Assembly: GCA_032622095.1 (NCBI GenBank)
Contig: CP136068.1
Span: forward strand, 124,133,989-124,197,988
Reading direction: 5' to 3'
Length of the DNA stretch: 64,000 nt
Source of the DNA: Siphonodentalium dalli
Taxonomy: Eukaryota; Mollusca; Scaphopoda; Gadilida; Siphonodentaliidae
Below are positions 23,701-34,429 of the stretch, piece after piece. Below the pieces are notes generated by a model. It ran no database searches and was not told where the DNA came from. It saw nothing but the letters and a program-made list of their open reading frames with translations. Position 1 is the stretch's first letter, and every line of letters begins with the position of its first letter. The position numbers were made by a program, and so were the translations under genes.

Positions 23701-25149
23701 ACAAATAGTATGTTATAGTTCGCAAATAGTATGTTTAGTTCGCAAATAGTATGTTTAGTTCGCAAATAGTATGTTATAGTTCACAAGTAGCATGTTATAG
23801 TTCGCAAATAGTATGTTACAGTTCACAAATAGTATGTTATAGTTCGCAAATAGTATGTTTAGTTCACAAATAGTATGTTATAGTTCACAAGTAGCATGTT
23901 ATAGTTCACAAATAGTATGTTATAGTTCACAAATAGTATGTTTAGTTCGCAAATAGTATTTTATAGTTCACAAGTAGCATGTTATAGTTCACAAATAGTA
24001 TGTTATAGTTCGCAAATAGTATGTTTAGTTCGCAAATAGTATGTTTAGTTCGCAAATAGTATGTTATAGTTCGCAAATAGTATGTTATAGTTCGCAAATA
24101 GTATGTTTAGTTCTCAAATAGTATGTTATAGTTCACAAGTAGCATGTTATAGTTCGCAAATAGTATGTTATAGTTCACAAGTAGCATGTTATAGTTCGTA
24201 AATAGTATGTTATAGTTCGCAAATAGTATGTTTAGTTCTCAAATAGTATGTTATAGTTCGCAAATAGTATGTTTAGTTCGCAAATAGTATGTTTAGTTCG
24301 CAAATAGTATGTTATAGTTCGCAAATAGTATGTTATAGTTCGCAAATAGCATGTTTAGTTCTCAAATAGTATGTTATAGTTCACAGGTAGCATGTTATAG
24401 TTCGCAAATAGTATGTTATAGTTCACAAGTAGCATGTTATAGTTCACAAGTAGCATGTTATAGTTCGCAAATAGTATGTTATAGTTCGCAAATAGTATGT
24501 TTAGTTCTCAAATAGTATGTTATAGTTCGCAAATAGTATGTTTAGTTCGCAAATAGTATGCTATAGTTCGCAAATAGTATGTTATAGTTCGCAAATAGTA
24601 TGTTATAGTTCGCAAATAGTATGTTATAGTTCACAAGTAGCATGTTATTGTTCGTAAATAGTATGTTTAGTTCGCAAATGGTATGTTATAGTTCGGAAAT
24701 AGTATGTTATAGTTCGCAAATAGTATGTTTAGTTCGCAAATAGTATGTTATAGTTCGCAAATAGTATGTTATAGTTCGCAAATAGTATGTTTAGTTCGTA
24801 AATAGTATGTTATAGTTCGCAAATAGTATGCTATAGTTCGCAAATAGTATGTTTAGTTCGCAAATAGTATGTTAGAGTTCGCAAATAGTATGTTTAATTC
24901 TCAAATAGTATGTTATAGTTCGCAAATAGTATGTTTAGTTCGCAAATAGTATGTTATAGTTCGCAAATAGTATGGTATAGTTCGCAAATAGTATGTTATA
25001 AGTTCGCAAATAGTATGTTATAGTTCACAAATAGCATGTTATAGTTCGCAAATAGTATGTTTAGTTCGCAAATAGTATGTTATAGTTCGCAAATAGTATG
25101 TTATAGTTCGCAAATAGTATGTTTAGTTCGCAAATAGTATGTTATAGTT

Positions 25150-26190
25150 CGCAAATAGTATGTTATAGTTCGCAACTAGTATGTTTAGTTCGCAAATAGT
25201 ATGTTTAATTCGCAAATAGTATGTTATAGTTCGCAAATAGTATGTAATAGTTCGCAAATAGTATGTAATAGTTCACAAATAGTATGTTATAGTTCGCAAA
25301 TAGTAAGTTTAGTTCGCAAGTAGTATGTTATAGTTCACAAGTAGTATGTTATAGTTCGCAAATAGTATGTTATAGTTCGCAAATAGTATGTTTAGTTCGC
25401 AAATAGTATGTTATAGTTCACAAGTAGTATTTTATAGTTCACAAGTAGCATGTTATAGTTCGCAAATAGTATGTTATAGTTCGCAAATAGTATGTTATAG
25501 TTCGCAAATAGTATGTTTAGTTCGCAAATAGTATGTTATAATTCGCAAATAGTATGTTATAGTTCGCAAATAGTATGTTTAGTTCGCAAATAGTATGTTA
25601 TAGTTCGCAAATAGTATGTTATAGTTCGCAAATAGTATGTTTAGTTCGCAAATAGTATGTTATAGTTCGCAAATAGTATGTTATAGTTCGCAACTAGTAT
25701 GTTTAGTTCGCAAATAGTATGTTTAATTCGCAAATAGTATGTTATAGTTCGCAAATAGTATGTAATAGTTCGCAAATAGTATGTAATAGTTCGCAAATAG
25801 TATGTTATAGTTCGCATATAGTAAGTTTAGTTCGCAAGTAGTATGTTATAGTTCACAAGTAGTATGTTATAGTTCGCAAATAGTATGTTATAGTTCGCAA
25901 ATAGTATGTTTAGTTCGCAAATAGCATGTTATAGTTCACAAGTAGTATTTTATAGTTCACAAGTAGCATGTTATAGTTCGCAAATAGTATGTTATAGTTC
26001 GCAAATAGTATGTTATAGTTCGCAAATAGTATGTTTAGTTCGCAAATAGTATGTTATAATTCGCAAATAGTATGTTATAGTTCGCAAATAGTATGTTTAG
26101 TTCGCAAATAGTATGTTATAGTTCGCAAATAGTATGTTATAGTTCGCAAATAGTATGTTTAGTTCGCAAATAGTATGTTTAGTTCGCAAA
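25150..26190. repeat. 518-bp higher-order duplication inside array A
   Basis: A run of rare variants, CGCAACTAG, TTTAATTCGC, two TATGTAATAG units, TAGTAAGTTTAG, TTCGCAAGTAG and TAGTATTTTATAG, occurs in the same order from 25171 and again from 25689. The offset of 518 bp fits 25 basic units (18 of 21 bp and 7 of 20 bp). It marks a recent block duplication. Confidence 0.85.
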
Positions 26191-26871
26191 TAGTATGTTA
26201 TAGTTCACAAGTAGCATGTTATAGTTCGCAAATAGTATGTTATAGTTCGCAAATAGTATGTTATAGTTCGCAAATAGTATGTTTAGTTCGCAAATAGTAT
26301 GTTTAGTTCGCAAATAGTATGTTATAGTTCGCAAATAGTATGTAATAAATACCAATGTTGTGTAAATATAAATATATACGGTACTTTGCTTCACTCCCCT
26401 CTTTCATTTTGGCCAATGTATGCTATACAATACCAATTAACTTGACAAACGTTCTTCCTTCCTGCACTCTATCCCTCTACCCCCTCCTAGAACAATATTT
26501 GTTTCGGATCTATAACATGTTTTCCCCGTCTGCTAAATTTACCCTATATGGTATCAGATCTGATACCAAGGGTAACTTTCTTATTCCGAGGAAAAGACTT
26601 AATAAAAACCTGTAATGCTTGTTGTCTTATCCCCGTTTTTGAACATATGTGTTGTAAAATTATGTCAATGTGTTTGTATGTGTTGAATGTTGTGTTCGAA
26701 AATAAAATATTGTTTACACTAGATATATATTCTTTTTATAACAAACGAGATAACTGAGTCCGTACCACATTGGATCATTTAGCCCCGTATCGTACATTCA
26801 GTGATACAGGTAAAAGTTCTGGAGTATCATTCCATATATGGAGTTTTGAACATTCATGAATTCCATATATG

Positions 26872-26996
26872 GCATCGTCTGTTGCTTCCCTTCGACCACT
26901 CGGGAGCGAGTATTTCCCGGAAGTCTGGCGTATACCACTGTGAAAATGCAGCAGGATAACCAATGTTGGCGGAACATTTTAGAGGGAAAGACTCAT
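26872..26996 (-). pseudogene. broken fragment of the Ig 2 exon (copy in U1)
   Basis: About 125 bases match the middle of the Ig exon at 16299-15967, from the B-strand Cys (LKCSAN) past the core Trp (QWY). Two extra bases at about 26931-26932, after the Trp-Tyr codons, shift the frame, and neither splice site is present. The fragment is bordered on both sides by arms of the palindromic repeat seen at 15639-15779. It cannot encode a working domain. Confidence 0.85.
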
Positions 26997-27421
26997 TGTG
27001 GAATTCATGAATATTCAAAACTCCAAATATGGAATGCTACTCCAGAACTTTGACCTGTAGCACTGAATGCGCGGAACGGGGCATTTAATTTATGGAGTTT
27101 TGAATATTCATGAATTCTATATATATACGGAATTCATGTGCAAAACTCAATATTTGGAATGCTTCTCCGGAACTTTGACCTGTAGCACTTAAACCCCGGA
27201 ATGGGGGCTGGATGGATCCAATATGGTAGCAACTCAGTGATCTCGCTGATAGCAGTTGATTGAAAATGTACACGATTGTTGATACTGCTGCTGCCAGATG
27301 CATGGTATACGTTCATCATAAGTATATCTTCGACGTGTACTGGTTGTTAGTATATATTGAAGATTTCACTCCACCTTAAGAAATTTACATCGTATTGCAA
27401 TGCAATCGATAGCAACGTTAA

Positions 27422-27813
27422 CCCTTTACCCAACAAACCGGCCAAACCCGGCCAAATAAAGCTTCAACAGCCTAAAATATCTTCGGTCTGTCTCAATAAA
27501 ACCATACAAATATGGATATCATTGGAACCGGCTCATTGACCACATTGTGATGGTTATAGTTATGCCCTGTGCCAATGCATTCTCTTATATATGCGAGTCG
27601 ACCATAGGTCGCCTCGCATATATAAGAGAATGCATTGGCCTAAAAAAAATCTTTTTTTAACACTTTTTACCATTTTTTCTTACATTCTTTAACAATTTTA
27701 TAATTTTTAATGTGTTAAGCCAATGCATTCTCTTTTATATGCGAGGCGACCTATGGTCGACTCGCATATATAAGAGAATGCATTGGCACAGGGCCCTTCT
27801 GTTGGGTAAAGGG
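27422..27813. mobile_element. family A MITE with proven empty site
   Basis: The 392-bp element starts CCCTTTACCCAACAAACC and ends TCTGTTGGGTAAAGGG, flanked by TTAA at 27418-27421 and 27814-27817. The duplicate locus has a single TTAA at 31269-31272 in otherwise matching sequence (AATGTTAATGAAAC), so the exact inserted length and the TTAA duplication can be read directly. The inner cassette holds two hairpins, as in the copy at 1569. Confidence 0.95.
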
Positions 27814-27988
27814 TTAATGAAACTTTACGTATATAGCAGTTGATAGGATGATATACACGAAGGCTAATGGACGTTTTCGGTCCGTTGACAGCGAAGAGGC
27901 GGTATCTCCTCAAATCGCTCATTCGCCACTGATTTCAATTGAACATCCCAACAACTTCAGAGTACAACCGATTAATCTTCCTAATGTA

Positions 27989-30201
27989 TTCGCAAATAGT
28001 ATTTTATAGTTCACAAGTAGCATGTTATAGTTCACAAATAGTATGTTATAGTTCGCAAATAGTATGTTTAGTTCGCAAATAGTATGTTATAGTTCACAAG
28101 TAGCATGTTATAGTTCACAAATAGTATGTTATAGTTCACAATTAGTATGTTATAGTTCGCAAATAGTATGTTTAGTTCGCAAATAGTATGTTTAGTTCGC
28201 AAATAGTATGTTATAGTTCACAAGTAGCATGTTATAGTTCACAAATAATATGTTATAGTTCACAAATAGTATGTTATAGTTCGCAAATAGTATGTTTAGT
28301 TCACAAATAGTATGTTATAGTTCACAAGTAGCATGTTATAGTTCACAAATAGTATGTTATAGTTCACAAATAGTATGTTTAGTTCGCAAATAGTATGTTA
28401 TAGTTCACAAGTAGCATGTTATAGTTCACAAATAGTATGTTATAATTCGCAAATAGTATGTTTAGTTCGCAAATAGTATGTTTAGTTCGCAAATAGTATG
28501 TTATAGTTCGCAAATAGTATGTTATAGTTCGCAAATAGCATGTTTAGTTCTCAAATAGTATGTTATAGTTCACAGATAGCATGTTATAGTTCGCAAATAG
28601 TATGTTATTGTTCGCAAATAGTATGCTATAGTTCGCAAATAGCATGTTATAGTTCGCAAATAGTATGTTATAGTTCGCAAATAGTATGTTATAGTTCACA
28701 AGTAGCATGTTATAGTTCGCAAATAGTATGTTTAGTTCGCAAATGGTATGTTATAGTTCGGAAATAGTATGTTATAGTTCGCAAATAGTATGTTTAGTTC
28801 GCAAATAGTATGTTATAGTTCGCAAATAGTATGTTATAGTTCGCAAATAGTATGTTTAGTTCACAAATAGTATGTTATAGTTCGCAAATAGTATGCTATA
28901 GTTCGCAAATAGTATGTTTAGTTCGCAAATAGTATGTTATAGTTCGCAAATAGTATGTTTAGTTCTCAAATAGTATGTTATAGTTCGCAAATAGTATGTT
29001 TAGTTCGCAAATAGTATGTTATAGTTCGCAAATAGTATGTTATAGTTCGCAAATAGCATGTTATAGTTCGCAAATAGTATGTTTAGTTCGCAAATAGTAT
29101 GTTATAGTTCGCAAATAGTATGTTATAGTTCGCAAATAGTATGTTTAGTTCGCAAATAGTATGTTATAGTTCGCAAATAGTATGTTTAGTTCGCAAATAG
29201 TATGTTTAGTTCGCAAATAGTATGTTATAGTTCACAAGTAGCATGTTATAGTTCGCAAATAGCATGTAATAGTTCGCAAATAGTATGTTATAGTTCGCAA
29301 ATAGTATGTTATAGTTCGCAAATAGTATGTTTAGTTCGCAAATAGTATGTTTAGTTCGCAAATAGTATGTTATAGTTCGCAAATAGTATGTAATAGTTCG
29401 CAAATAGTATGTAATAGTTCGCAAATAGTATGTTTAGTTCGCAAATAGCATGTTATAGTTCACACGTAGTATGTTATAGTTCACAAGTAGCATGTTATAG
29501 TTCGCAAATAGTATGTTATAGTTCGCAAATAGTATGTTATAGTTCGCAAATAGTATGTTTAGTTCGCAAATAGTATGTTATAGTTCACAAGTAGCATGTT
29601 ATAGTTCGCAAATAGTATGTTATAGTTCGCAAATAGTATGTTATAGTTCGCAAATAGTATGTTTAGTTCGCAAATAGTATGTTATAGTTCGCAAATAGTA
29701 TGTTTAGTTCGCAAATAGTATGTTATAGTTCGCAAATAGTATGTTTAGTTCGCAAATAGTATGTTATAGTTCGCAAATAGTATGTTATAGTTCGCAAATA
29801 GTATGCTATAGTTCGCAAATAGTATGTTTAGTTCGCAAATAGTATGTTATAGTTCGCAAATAGTATGTTATAGTTCGCAAATAGTATGTTTAGTTTGCAA
29901 ATAGTATGTTATAATTCGCAAATAGTATGTTATAGTTCGCAAATAGTATGTTTAGTTCGCAAATAGTATGTTATAGTTCGCAAATAGTATGTTATAGTTC
30001 GCAAATAGTATGTTTAGTTCGCAAATAGTATGTTTAGTTCGCAAATAGTATGTTATAGTTCACAAGTAGCATGTTATAGTTCGCAAATAGTATGTTATAG
30101 TTCGCAAATAGTATGTTATAGTTCGCAAATAGTATGTTTAGTTCGCAAATAGTATGTATAGTTCGCAAATAGTATGTTATAGTTCGCAAATAGTATGTAA
30201 T
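27989..30201. repeat. satellite array B, same 20/21-bp family, about 105 copies
   Basis: Same unit as array A. The order of rare variants matches the tail of array A: for instance GCAAATAGCATGTTTAGTTC is at 28531 here and at 24342 there, an offset of 4,189, while at the right edge the offset is 3,855. Array B is thus a copy of the last roughly 2.5 kb of array A that lost about 334 bp (some 16 units). Confidence 0.95.
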
Positions 30202-31446
30202 AAATACCAATGTTGTGTAAATATAAATATATACGGTACTTTGCTTCACTCCCCTCTTTCATTTTGGCCAATGTATGCTATACAATACCAATTAACTTGA
30301 CAAACGTTCTTCCTTCCTGCACTCTATCCCTCTACCCCCTCCTAGAACAATATTTGTTTCGGATCTATAACATGTTTTCCCCGTCTGCTAAATTTACCCT
30401 ATATGGTATCAGATCTGATACCAAGGATAACTTTCTTATTCCGAGTAAAAGACTTAATAAAAACCTGTAATGCTTGTTGTCTTATCCCCGTTTTTGAACA
30501 TATGTGTTGTAAAATTATGTCAATGTGTTTGTATGTGTTGAATGTTGTGTTCGAAAATAAAATATTGTTTACACTAGATATATATTCTTTTTATAACAAA
30601 CGAGATAACTGAGTCCCTACCACATTGGATCATTTAGCCCCGTATCGTACATTCAGTGATACAGGTAAAAGTTCTGGAGTATCATTCCATATATGGAGTT
30701 TTGAACATTCATGAATTCCATATATGGCATCGTCTGTTGCTTCCCTTCGACCACTCGGGCGCGAGTATCTCCCGGAAGTCTGGCGCATACCACTGTGAAA
30801 ATGCAGCAGGATAACCAATGTTGGCGGAACATTTTAGAGGGAAAGACTCATTGTGGAATTCATGAATATTCAAAACTCCAAATATGGAATGCTACTCCAG
30901 AACTTTGACCTGTAGCACTGAATGCGCGGAACGGGGCATTTAATTTATGGAGTTTTGAATATTCATGAATTCTATATATATACGGAATTCATGTGCAAAA
31001 CTCAATATTTGGAATGCTTCTCCGGAACTTTGACCTGTAGCACTTAAACCCCGGAATGGGGGCTGGATGGATCCAATATGGTAGCAACTCAGTGATCTCG
31101 CTGATAGCAGTTGATTGAAAATGTACACGATTGTTGATACTGCTGCTGCCAGATGCATGGTATACGTTCATCATAAGTATATCTTCGACGTGTACTGGTT
31201 GTTAGTATTGAAGATTTCACTCCACCTTAAGAAATTTATATCGTATTGCAATGCAATCGATAGCAATGTTAATGAAACTTTACGTATATAGCAGTTGATA
31301 GGATGATATACACGAAGGCTAATGGACGTTTTCGGTCCGTTGACAGCGAAGAGGCGGTATCTCCTCAAATCGCTCATTCGCCACTGATTTCAATTGAACA
31401 TCCCAACAACTTCAGAGTACAACCGATTAATCTTCCTAATGTATTC
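30202..31446. repeat. single-copy flank, duplicate copy U2
   Basis: Second copy of the block at 26347-27991, lacking the MITE. Sequence continues uninterrupted past 31446 into non-repeat DNA, which suggests that U2 keeps the original right-hand neighbour and that U1 with array B was added by unequal exchange. Confidence 0.95.
30727..30851 (-). pseudogene. broken fragment of the Ig 2 exon (copy in U2)
   Basis: Same fragment as at 26872-26996, with the same two extra bases after the Trp-Tyr codons and the same flanking palindrome arms, plus a few private substitutions. The fragment therefore existed before the block was duplicated. Confidence 0.85.
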
Positions 31447-31551
31447 ACAGCACAGGATACATGTTTCTTGTTGACATCCGACATCATTATCGAATTTCTC
31501 GTTCTGATTGATTATAATTTGATTGCGGCATTAGGAAAGCAGGATCGGTGA
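31303..31551 (+). other. unrecognised 82-codon open frame
   Basis: The frame begins MIYTKANGRFRSVD and ends just inside a donor-like CGGTGAGA. In the duplicate U1 it is cut off by satellite. No domain is recognised and there is no acceptor that would decide a start. It could be an exon on the plus strand or chance. Confidence 0.15.
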
Positions 31552-31850
31552 GAAATAAATTATTGTTGGTGCACACGACATATATTATATCGGAACACTC
31601 CGCATAGGAGCGTCTCAAAATCTCAATAGTGCTCTTCTGTGATCAATTTGTATTTCCTGTAGCACCGCGCTGCCAATTCCAATTGCAATCTCCAACGGTT
31701 TCTGTCGAGCTGATACTGGATACTTAAAATGATGTTAAACACTCCTCTCGGGTATTCGGGAGATAATAGCGAATAGTTTTGTACACAGTATTTAATTTCA
31801 AATATACATACCCCACTTACGAAAGGGGAAAGTGTTACTTTATCGGATCT

Positions 31851-32272
31851 TTAGGGTACGTTCATACACTGGCAAGTTTGCACGGTATGGTTTGCAGGCA
31901 TCTTGTCGTAGAAAACGATATGGTGCCAGAATATGAACGGAAACAAGCATATAATATGCATCTGTACCACAACTAACTACGTGCGAAGTAAAATCTCTGT
32001 AGTTCCACCTGTAGCGATGCTACCGGAATTTGCTTGTAAACAGCATGCAATTATCTCGCAAAAATAAATCATACGGGAATTTGAAGGAAAATTACAGTAG
32101 CACCGTTACAAGTGGAACTACATAAATTTTACTTCTAATGTCGTTAGCTTTGGTAAAGATGCATGTTATGTGCATGTTTCCGTTCATATTCTGGCACCAT
32201 GTGTTTTTCTATGGCGAAGTGCCCGCAAAAACATACCGTGCAAACTTGCCAGCGTATAAACGTATACCTTTA
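31851..32272. mobile_element. foldback element with nested inner inverted repeat
   Basis: The left end GGGTACGTTCATACACTGGC, then AAGTTTGCACGGTATG, pairs with CATACCGTGCAAACTT and GCCAGCGTATAAACGTATAC at the right; the arms continue through CCAGAATATGAACGGAAAC. The centre has a second inverted repeat, GTAGTTCCACCTGTAGC against ACAAGTGGAACTAC. No transposase. The left end resembles that at 3249. Confidence 0.75.
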
Positions 32273-32509
32273 AAAGAAAATGTTTTCGAGCGCATGTGAT
32301 TTCAGTCGAAGCAACGAAGACCTCAAACATATCCAGAGAATAACGTATCCAAAGTATATATGGGTAGAACATATAATATATAACATATAATACATGGAAT
32401 TATACATGCGTTTATCGACCAATATTTAGTCCCGACTAAAGTAGTAAAGAGTCTTGGTTAATTTGTTTGTGTTGATACAACAAACAATTGCAATTTGAAA
32501 ATAAAAACC

Positions 32510-33085
32510 GCACCAACGATAGGGGAAGGGGTTACTGTATCTGTTAGCTGTTAAAATAATCACATCCGCTAAAATCGCCATAAACAGAAAGAATATTATA
32601 TAATAGACAGATATTGTTCTTATACCAATCATAAAGATCGCGTATATTGAATGTTATTGAATGTAAACAAACTCCAAAAACGTTACAGAACCGTTTGTTT
32701 ATAGCAAACAAATGGAACTACCGGATCGTCCAATGAACATTTTCCCTTGCGTTGTGGTATTTTCTCCTAACATATATGGTGATACATACCAAATGAGGAA
32801 TTTACCAAATTAGTGGTTTTACAACCGACGTATAATGCGCGCGAATCTAAGTAAGGAAATGACGCAATATCGTGACCCTGTTTATAAACAATCCACTGCG
32901 GTTCTTGTGAGAAACTAAAAAACACTCGACCTATATTTTCTCGGACACAAAGCGTGTTTTGTGAATAATATCGCATTCATATCATCAGTATGCTATATAT
33001 TATTAGTATATTCTTGAGGAAATTATAATAATCTGATAAATGTTATTTCTAAATGATAACCTACAAAGAAGGCGGCCAGTCCCTT
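32510..33085. repeat. dispersed repeat, related to 37770-38330
   Basis: Both copies contain TAAACAGAAAGAATATT, then TTGTTCTTA, ACCAATCATAAA and, about 400 bases on, TATTAGTATATTC followed by TGAGGAAATT. Divergence is moderate. No coding frame. Confidence 0.7.
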
Positions 33086-33220
33086 TAATATTGGGTAAAT
33101 TGTTACCCTGCGTTGAGTGAAAACATTGCCTAACATTGGGTAAAAATATACCCAACGTTCGCGTGGTGCTATATGCACCATTGTGTTGGGTAAAAGTTTA
33201 CCCAACTCGATTTAGAGTGT
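33085..33220. repeat. cluster of TTGGGTAAA/TTTACCCAA palindromes
   Basis: Three hairpins occur in 135 bases: TTGGGTAAATTGTTACCC, TTGGGTAAAAATATACCCAA and TTGGGTAAAAGTTTACCCAA. The motif echoes the TTGGGTAAAGGG terminus of the family A MITEs, but the palindromes here have no TTAA flanks. Confidence 0.75.
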
Positions 33221-33229
33221 ATACTCTTA

Positions 33230-33901
33230 AAACTGCATGTTAGCTCTTACGAAGCTGACATGTGGTTGCTACAAGCTTTAAAATAACAACGATTCTCGGA
33301 AAATGTTGTCAGCGATACGCAAGGCTGTCTTCTGCGACCATCGGAATTGAATTGATTTTTTTAGAACCGCACGTTTAAAACGCGAATTATCAACGCCACA
33401 TGACGAGACCGCCAGGGTCAGAACTAAGGCTGTGACAGAATGCTAATGAAGAACGCCCGCAATTAGATTGGACTTCTTATAATTCAGGATTCACAATTAG
33501 ATCCACTCGCTATAAAATTCAAACGACTGAAAAGAAGGGGCGTGGGAGCCCACCACCCCGCGACAAGTTCCCTCGGTGCGCTATCATCTCGCCTCTTTGT
33601 GTCGCTGCACGGAGTAACGCTGGTTCTTTTGCATCAATTCACGTGCTTTCTCGTCCGTGTACATCTATATTGTTTTGTTAATACGCACGGAACAGTTCTC
33701 TGTGGAACATCGGCTTCGGGCATAATAGATGTTTTTAAAATCTCTATAACACAATTCTTGTTCTATATGCGACATAATATAATATAATGCATACAAAATC
33801 AAACAAATGACCGACGTTTTGAGGCTCGTATTATCAGGATTAAGTGAAGATCTGATCGATAATATATATATAAATGGAGTAGTATTTCACTTATTTAACC
33901 T
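33230..33901. other. no gene recognised
   Basis: The 81-codon frame at 33542-33787 (plus) has no recognisable domain. Nothing else stands out. Confidence 0.4.
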
Positions 33902-33905
33902 TTAA

Positions 33906-34216
33906 CCCGTTCAGTACCAGGGGCCGATCTCATCGGCCCTAATTTACGGTCTGTAAAATCGGCCCTAAAAAAAAAAAAAGTAAGATTCCCTGGCACTAAA
34001 CCTACAAAATAAGTCTGTTAAAGAATATAAGAAAAAATTATTAAAATTGTCAAAAAATTGTCAAAAATAATAACAAATGATGAAAAATTGTTAGGCCAAT
34101 GCATTCTCTTATATATATATATGCGAGGCGACCTATGGTCGACTCGCATATATAAGAGAATGCATTGGCACAGGGTATATGGGTTGATACAAAAATCGGA
34201 CTTGGCACTGAAAGGG
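33906..34216. mobile_element. TTAA-flanked MITE, terminal family D, one hairpin
   Basis: Begins CCCGTTCAGTACCAGGGGCC and ends TTGGCACTGAAAGGG, between TTAA at 33902-33905 and 34217-34220. Only the right-hand 69-bp hairpin of the cassette is kept, at about 34096-34168, with the TATATA part slightly expanded. The AT-rich spacer wording is the same as in families A and B. Confidence 0.85.
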
Positions 34217-34220
34217 TTAA

Positions 34221-34421
34221 AGGGGGACTGTACACTAAATCCGGCCATTTATGTGATAAACTCTTTTTATACTCAACAGAATATATGCACAAATGAATGA
34301 ATTTGAGCCATGGATTAGTGCAGAATACACTCTCAAATTCATTCATTGGTTGCATATATTCTGTTGAGTATAATATGAGATGGACCCATAAATGGCCGGA
34401 TTTAGTGTACAGTATACGCCT
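34221..34421. mobile_element. second TTAA-flanked foldback, sharing a TTAA with its neighbour
   Basis: Lies between TTAA at 34217-34220 and TTAA at 34422-34425. The arms contain ACTGTACACTAAATCCGGCC, then ATTTATG at the left and the complement at the right, with a long inner stem around ACTCAACAGAATATATGCA. It has no 69-bp cassette and is a different family. Confidence 0.75.
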
Positions 34422-34429
34422 TTAACACA

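Larger units (their letters stand above)
17116..26346. repeat. satellite array A, mixed 20/21-bp units, about 450 copies
   Basis: The 20-bp form is TAGTTCGCAAATAGTATGTT; the 21-bp form has one extra A before TAGTT. Common variants are TTCACAAGTAGCATG and TTCACAAATAG. About 9.2 kb is covered without a non-repeat break. Three of six frames of the 21-bp unit are open, which gives runs of seven-residue peptide repeats (SSQIVCY on plus, LFANYNI and RTITYYL on minus); these stop where a 20-bp unit shifts the frame, so they are by-products and not genes. The array lies between the two Ig exons, that is, inside a large intron if they belong to one gene. Confidence 0.97.
26347..27991. repeat. single-copy flank, duplicate copy U1
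   Basis: This 1.6-kb block matches 30202-31446 almost base for base, at an offset of 3,855 bp at its left edge. The offset at the right edge is 3,455; the difference is a 4-bp indel plus a 396-bp insertion (a MITE with its extra TTAA) present only here. At 27986-27991 the shared sequence GTATTC passes straight into satellite, whereas U2 continues into unique DNA. Confidence 0.95.

Noticed and set aside
17116-26346. CRISPR-like array
   Set aside because: The units are directly adjacent with no unique spacers, and the context is a eukaryotic genome.
17100-30250. Many open frames with SSQIVCY, LFANYNI or RTITYYL repeats
   Set aside because: They are the three stop-free frames of a 21-bp satellite unit and end wherever a 20-bp unit occurs; no start context, splice sites or conservation.
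31590-31720. Short minus-strand frame with basic residues that could be a cytoplasmic tail
   Set aside because: It lies upstream of Ig exon 2 in the minus sense, the wrong order for a tail of the same gene, and has no domain.
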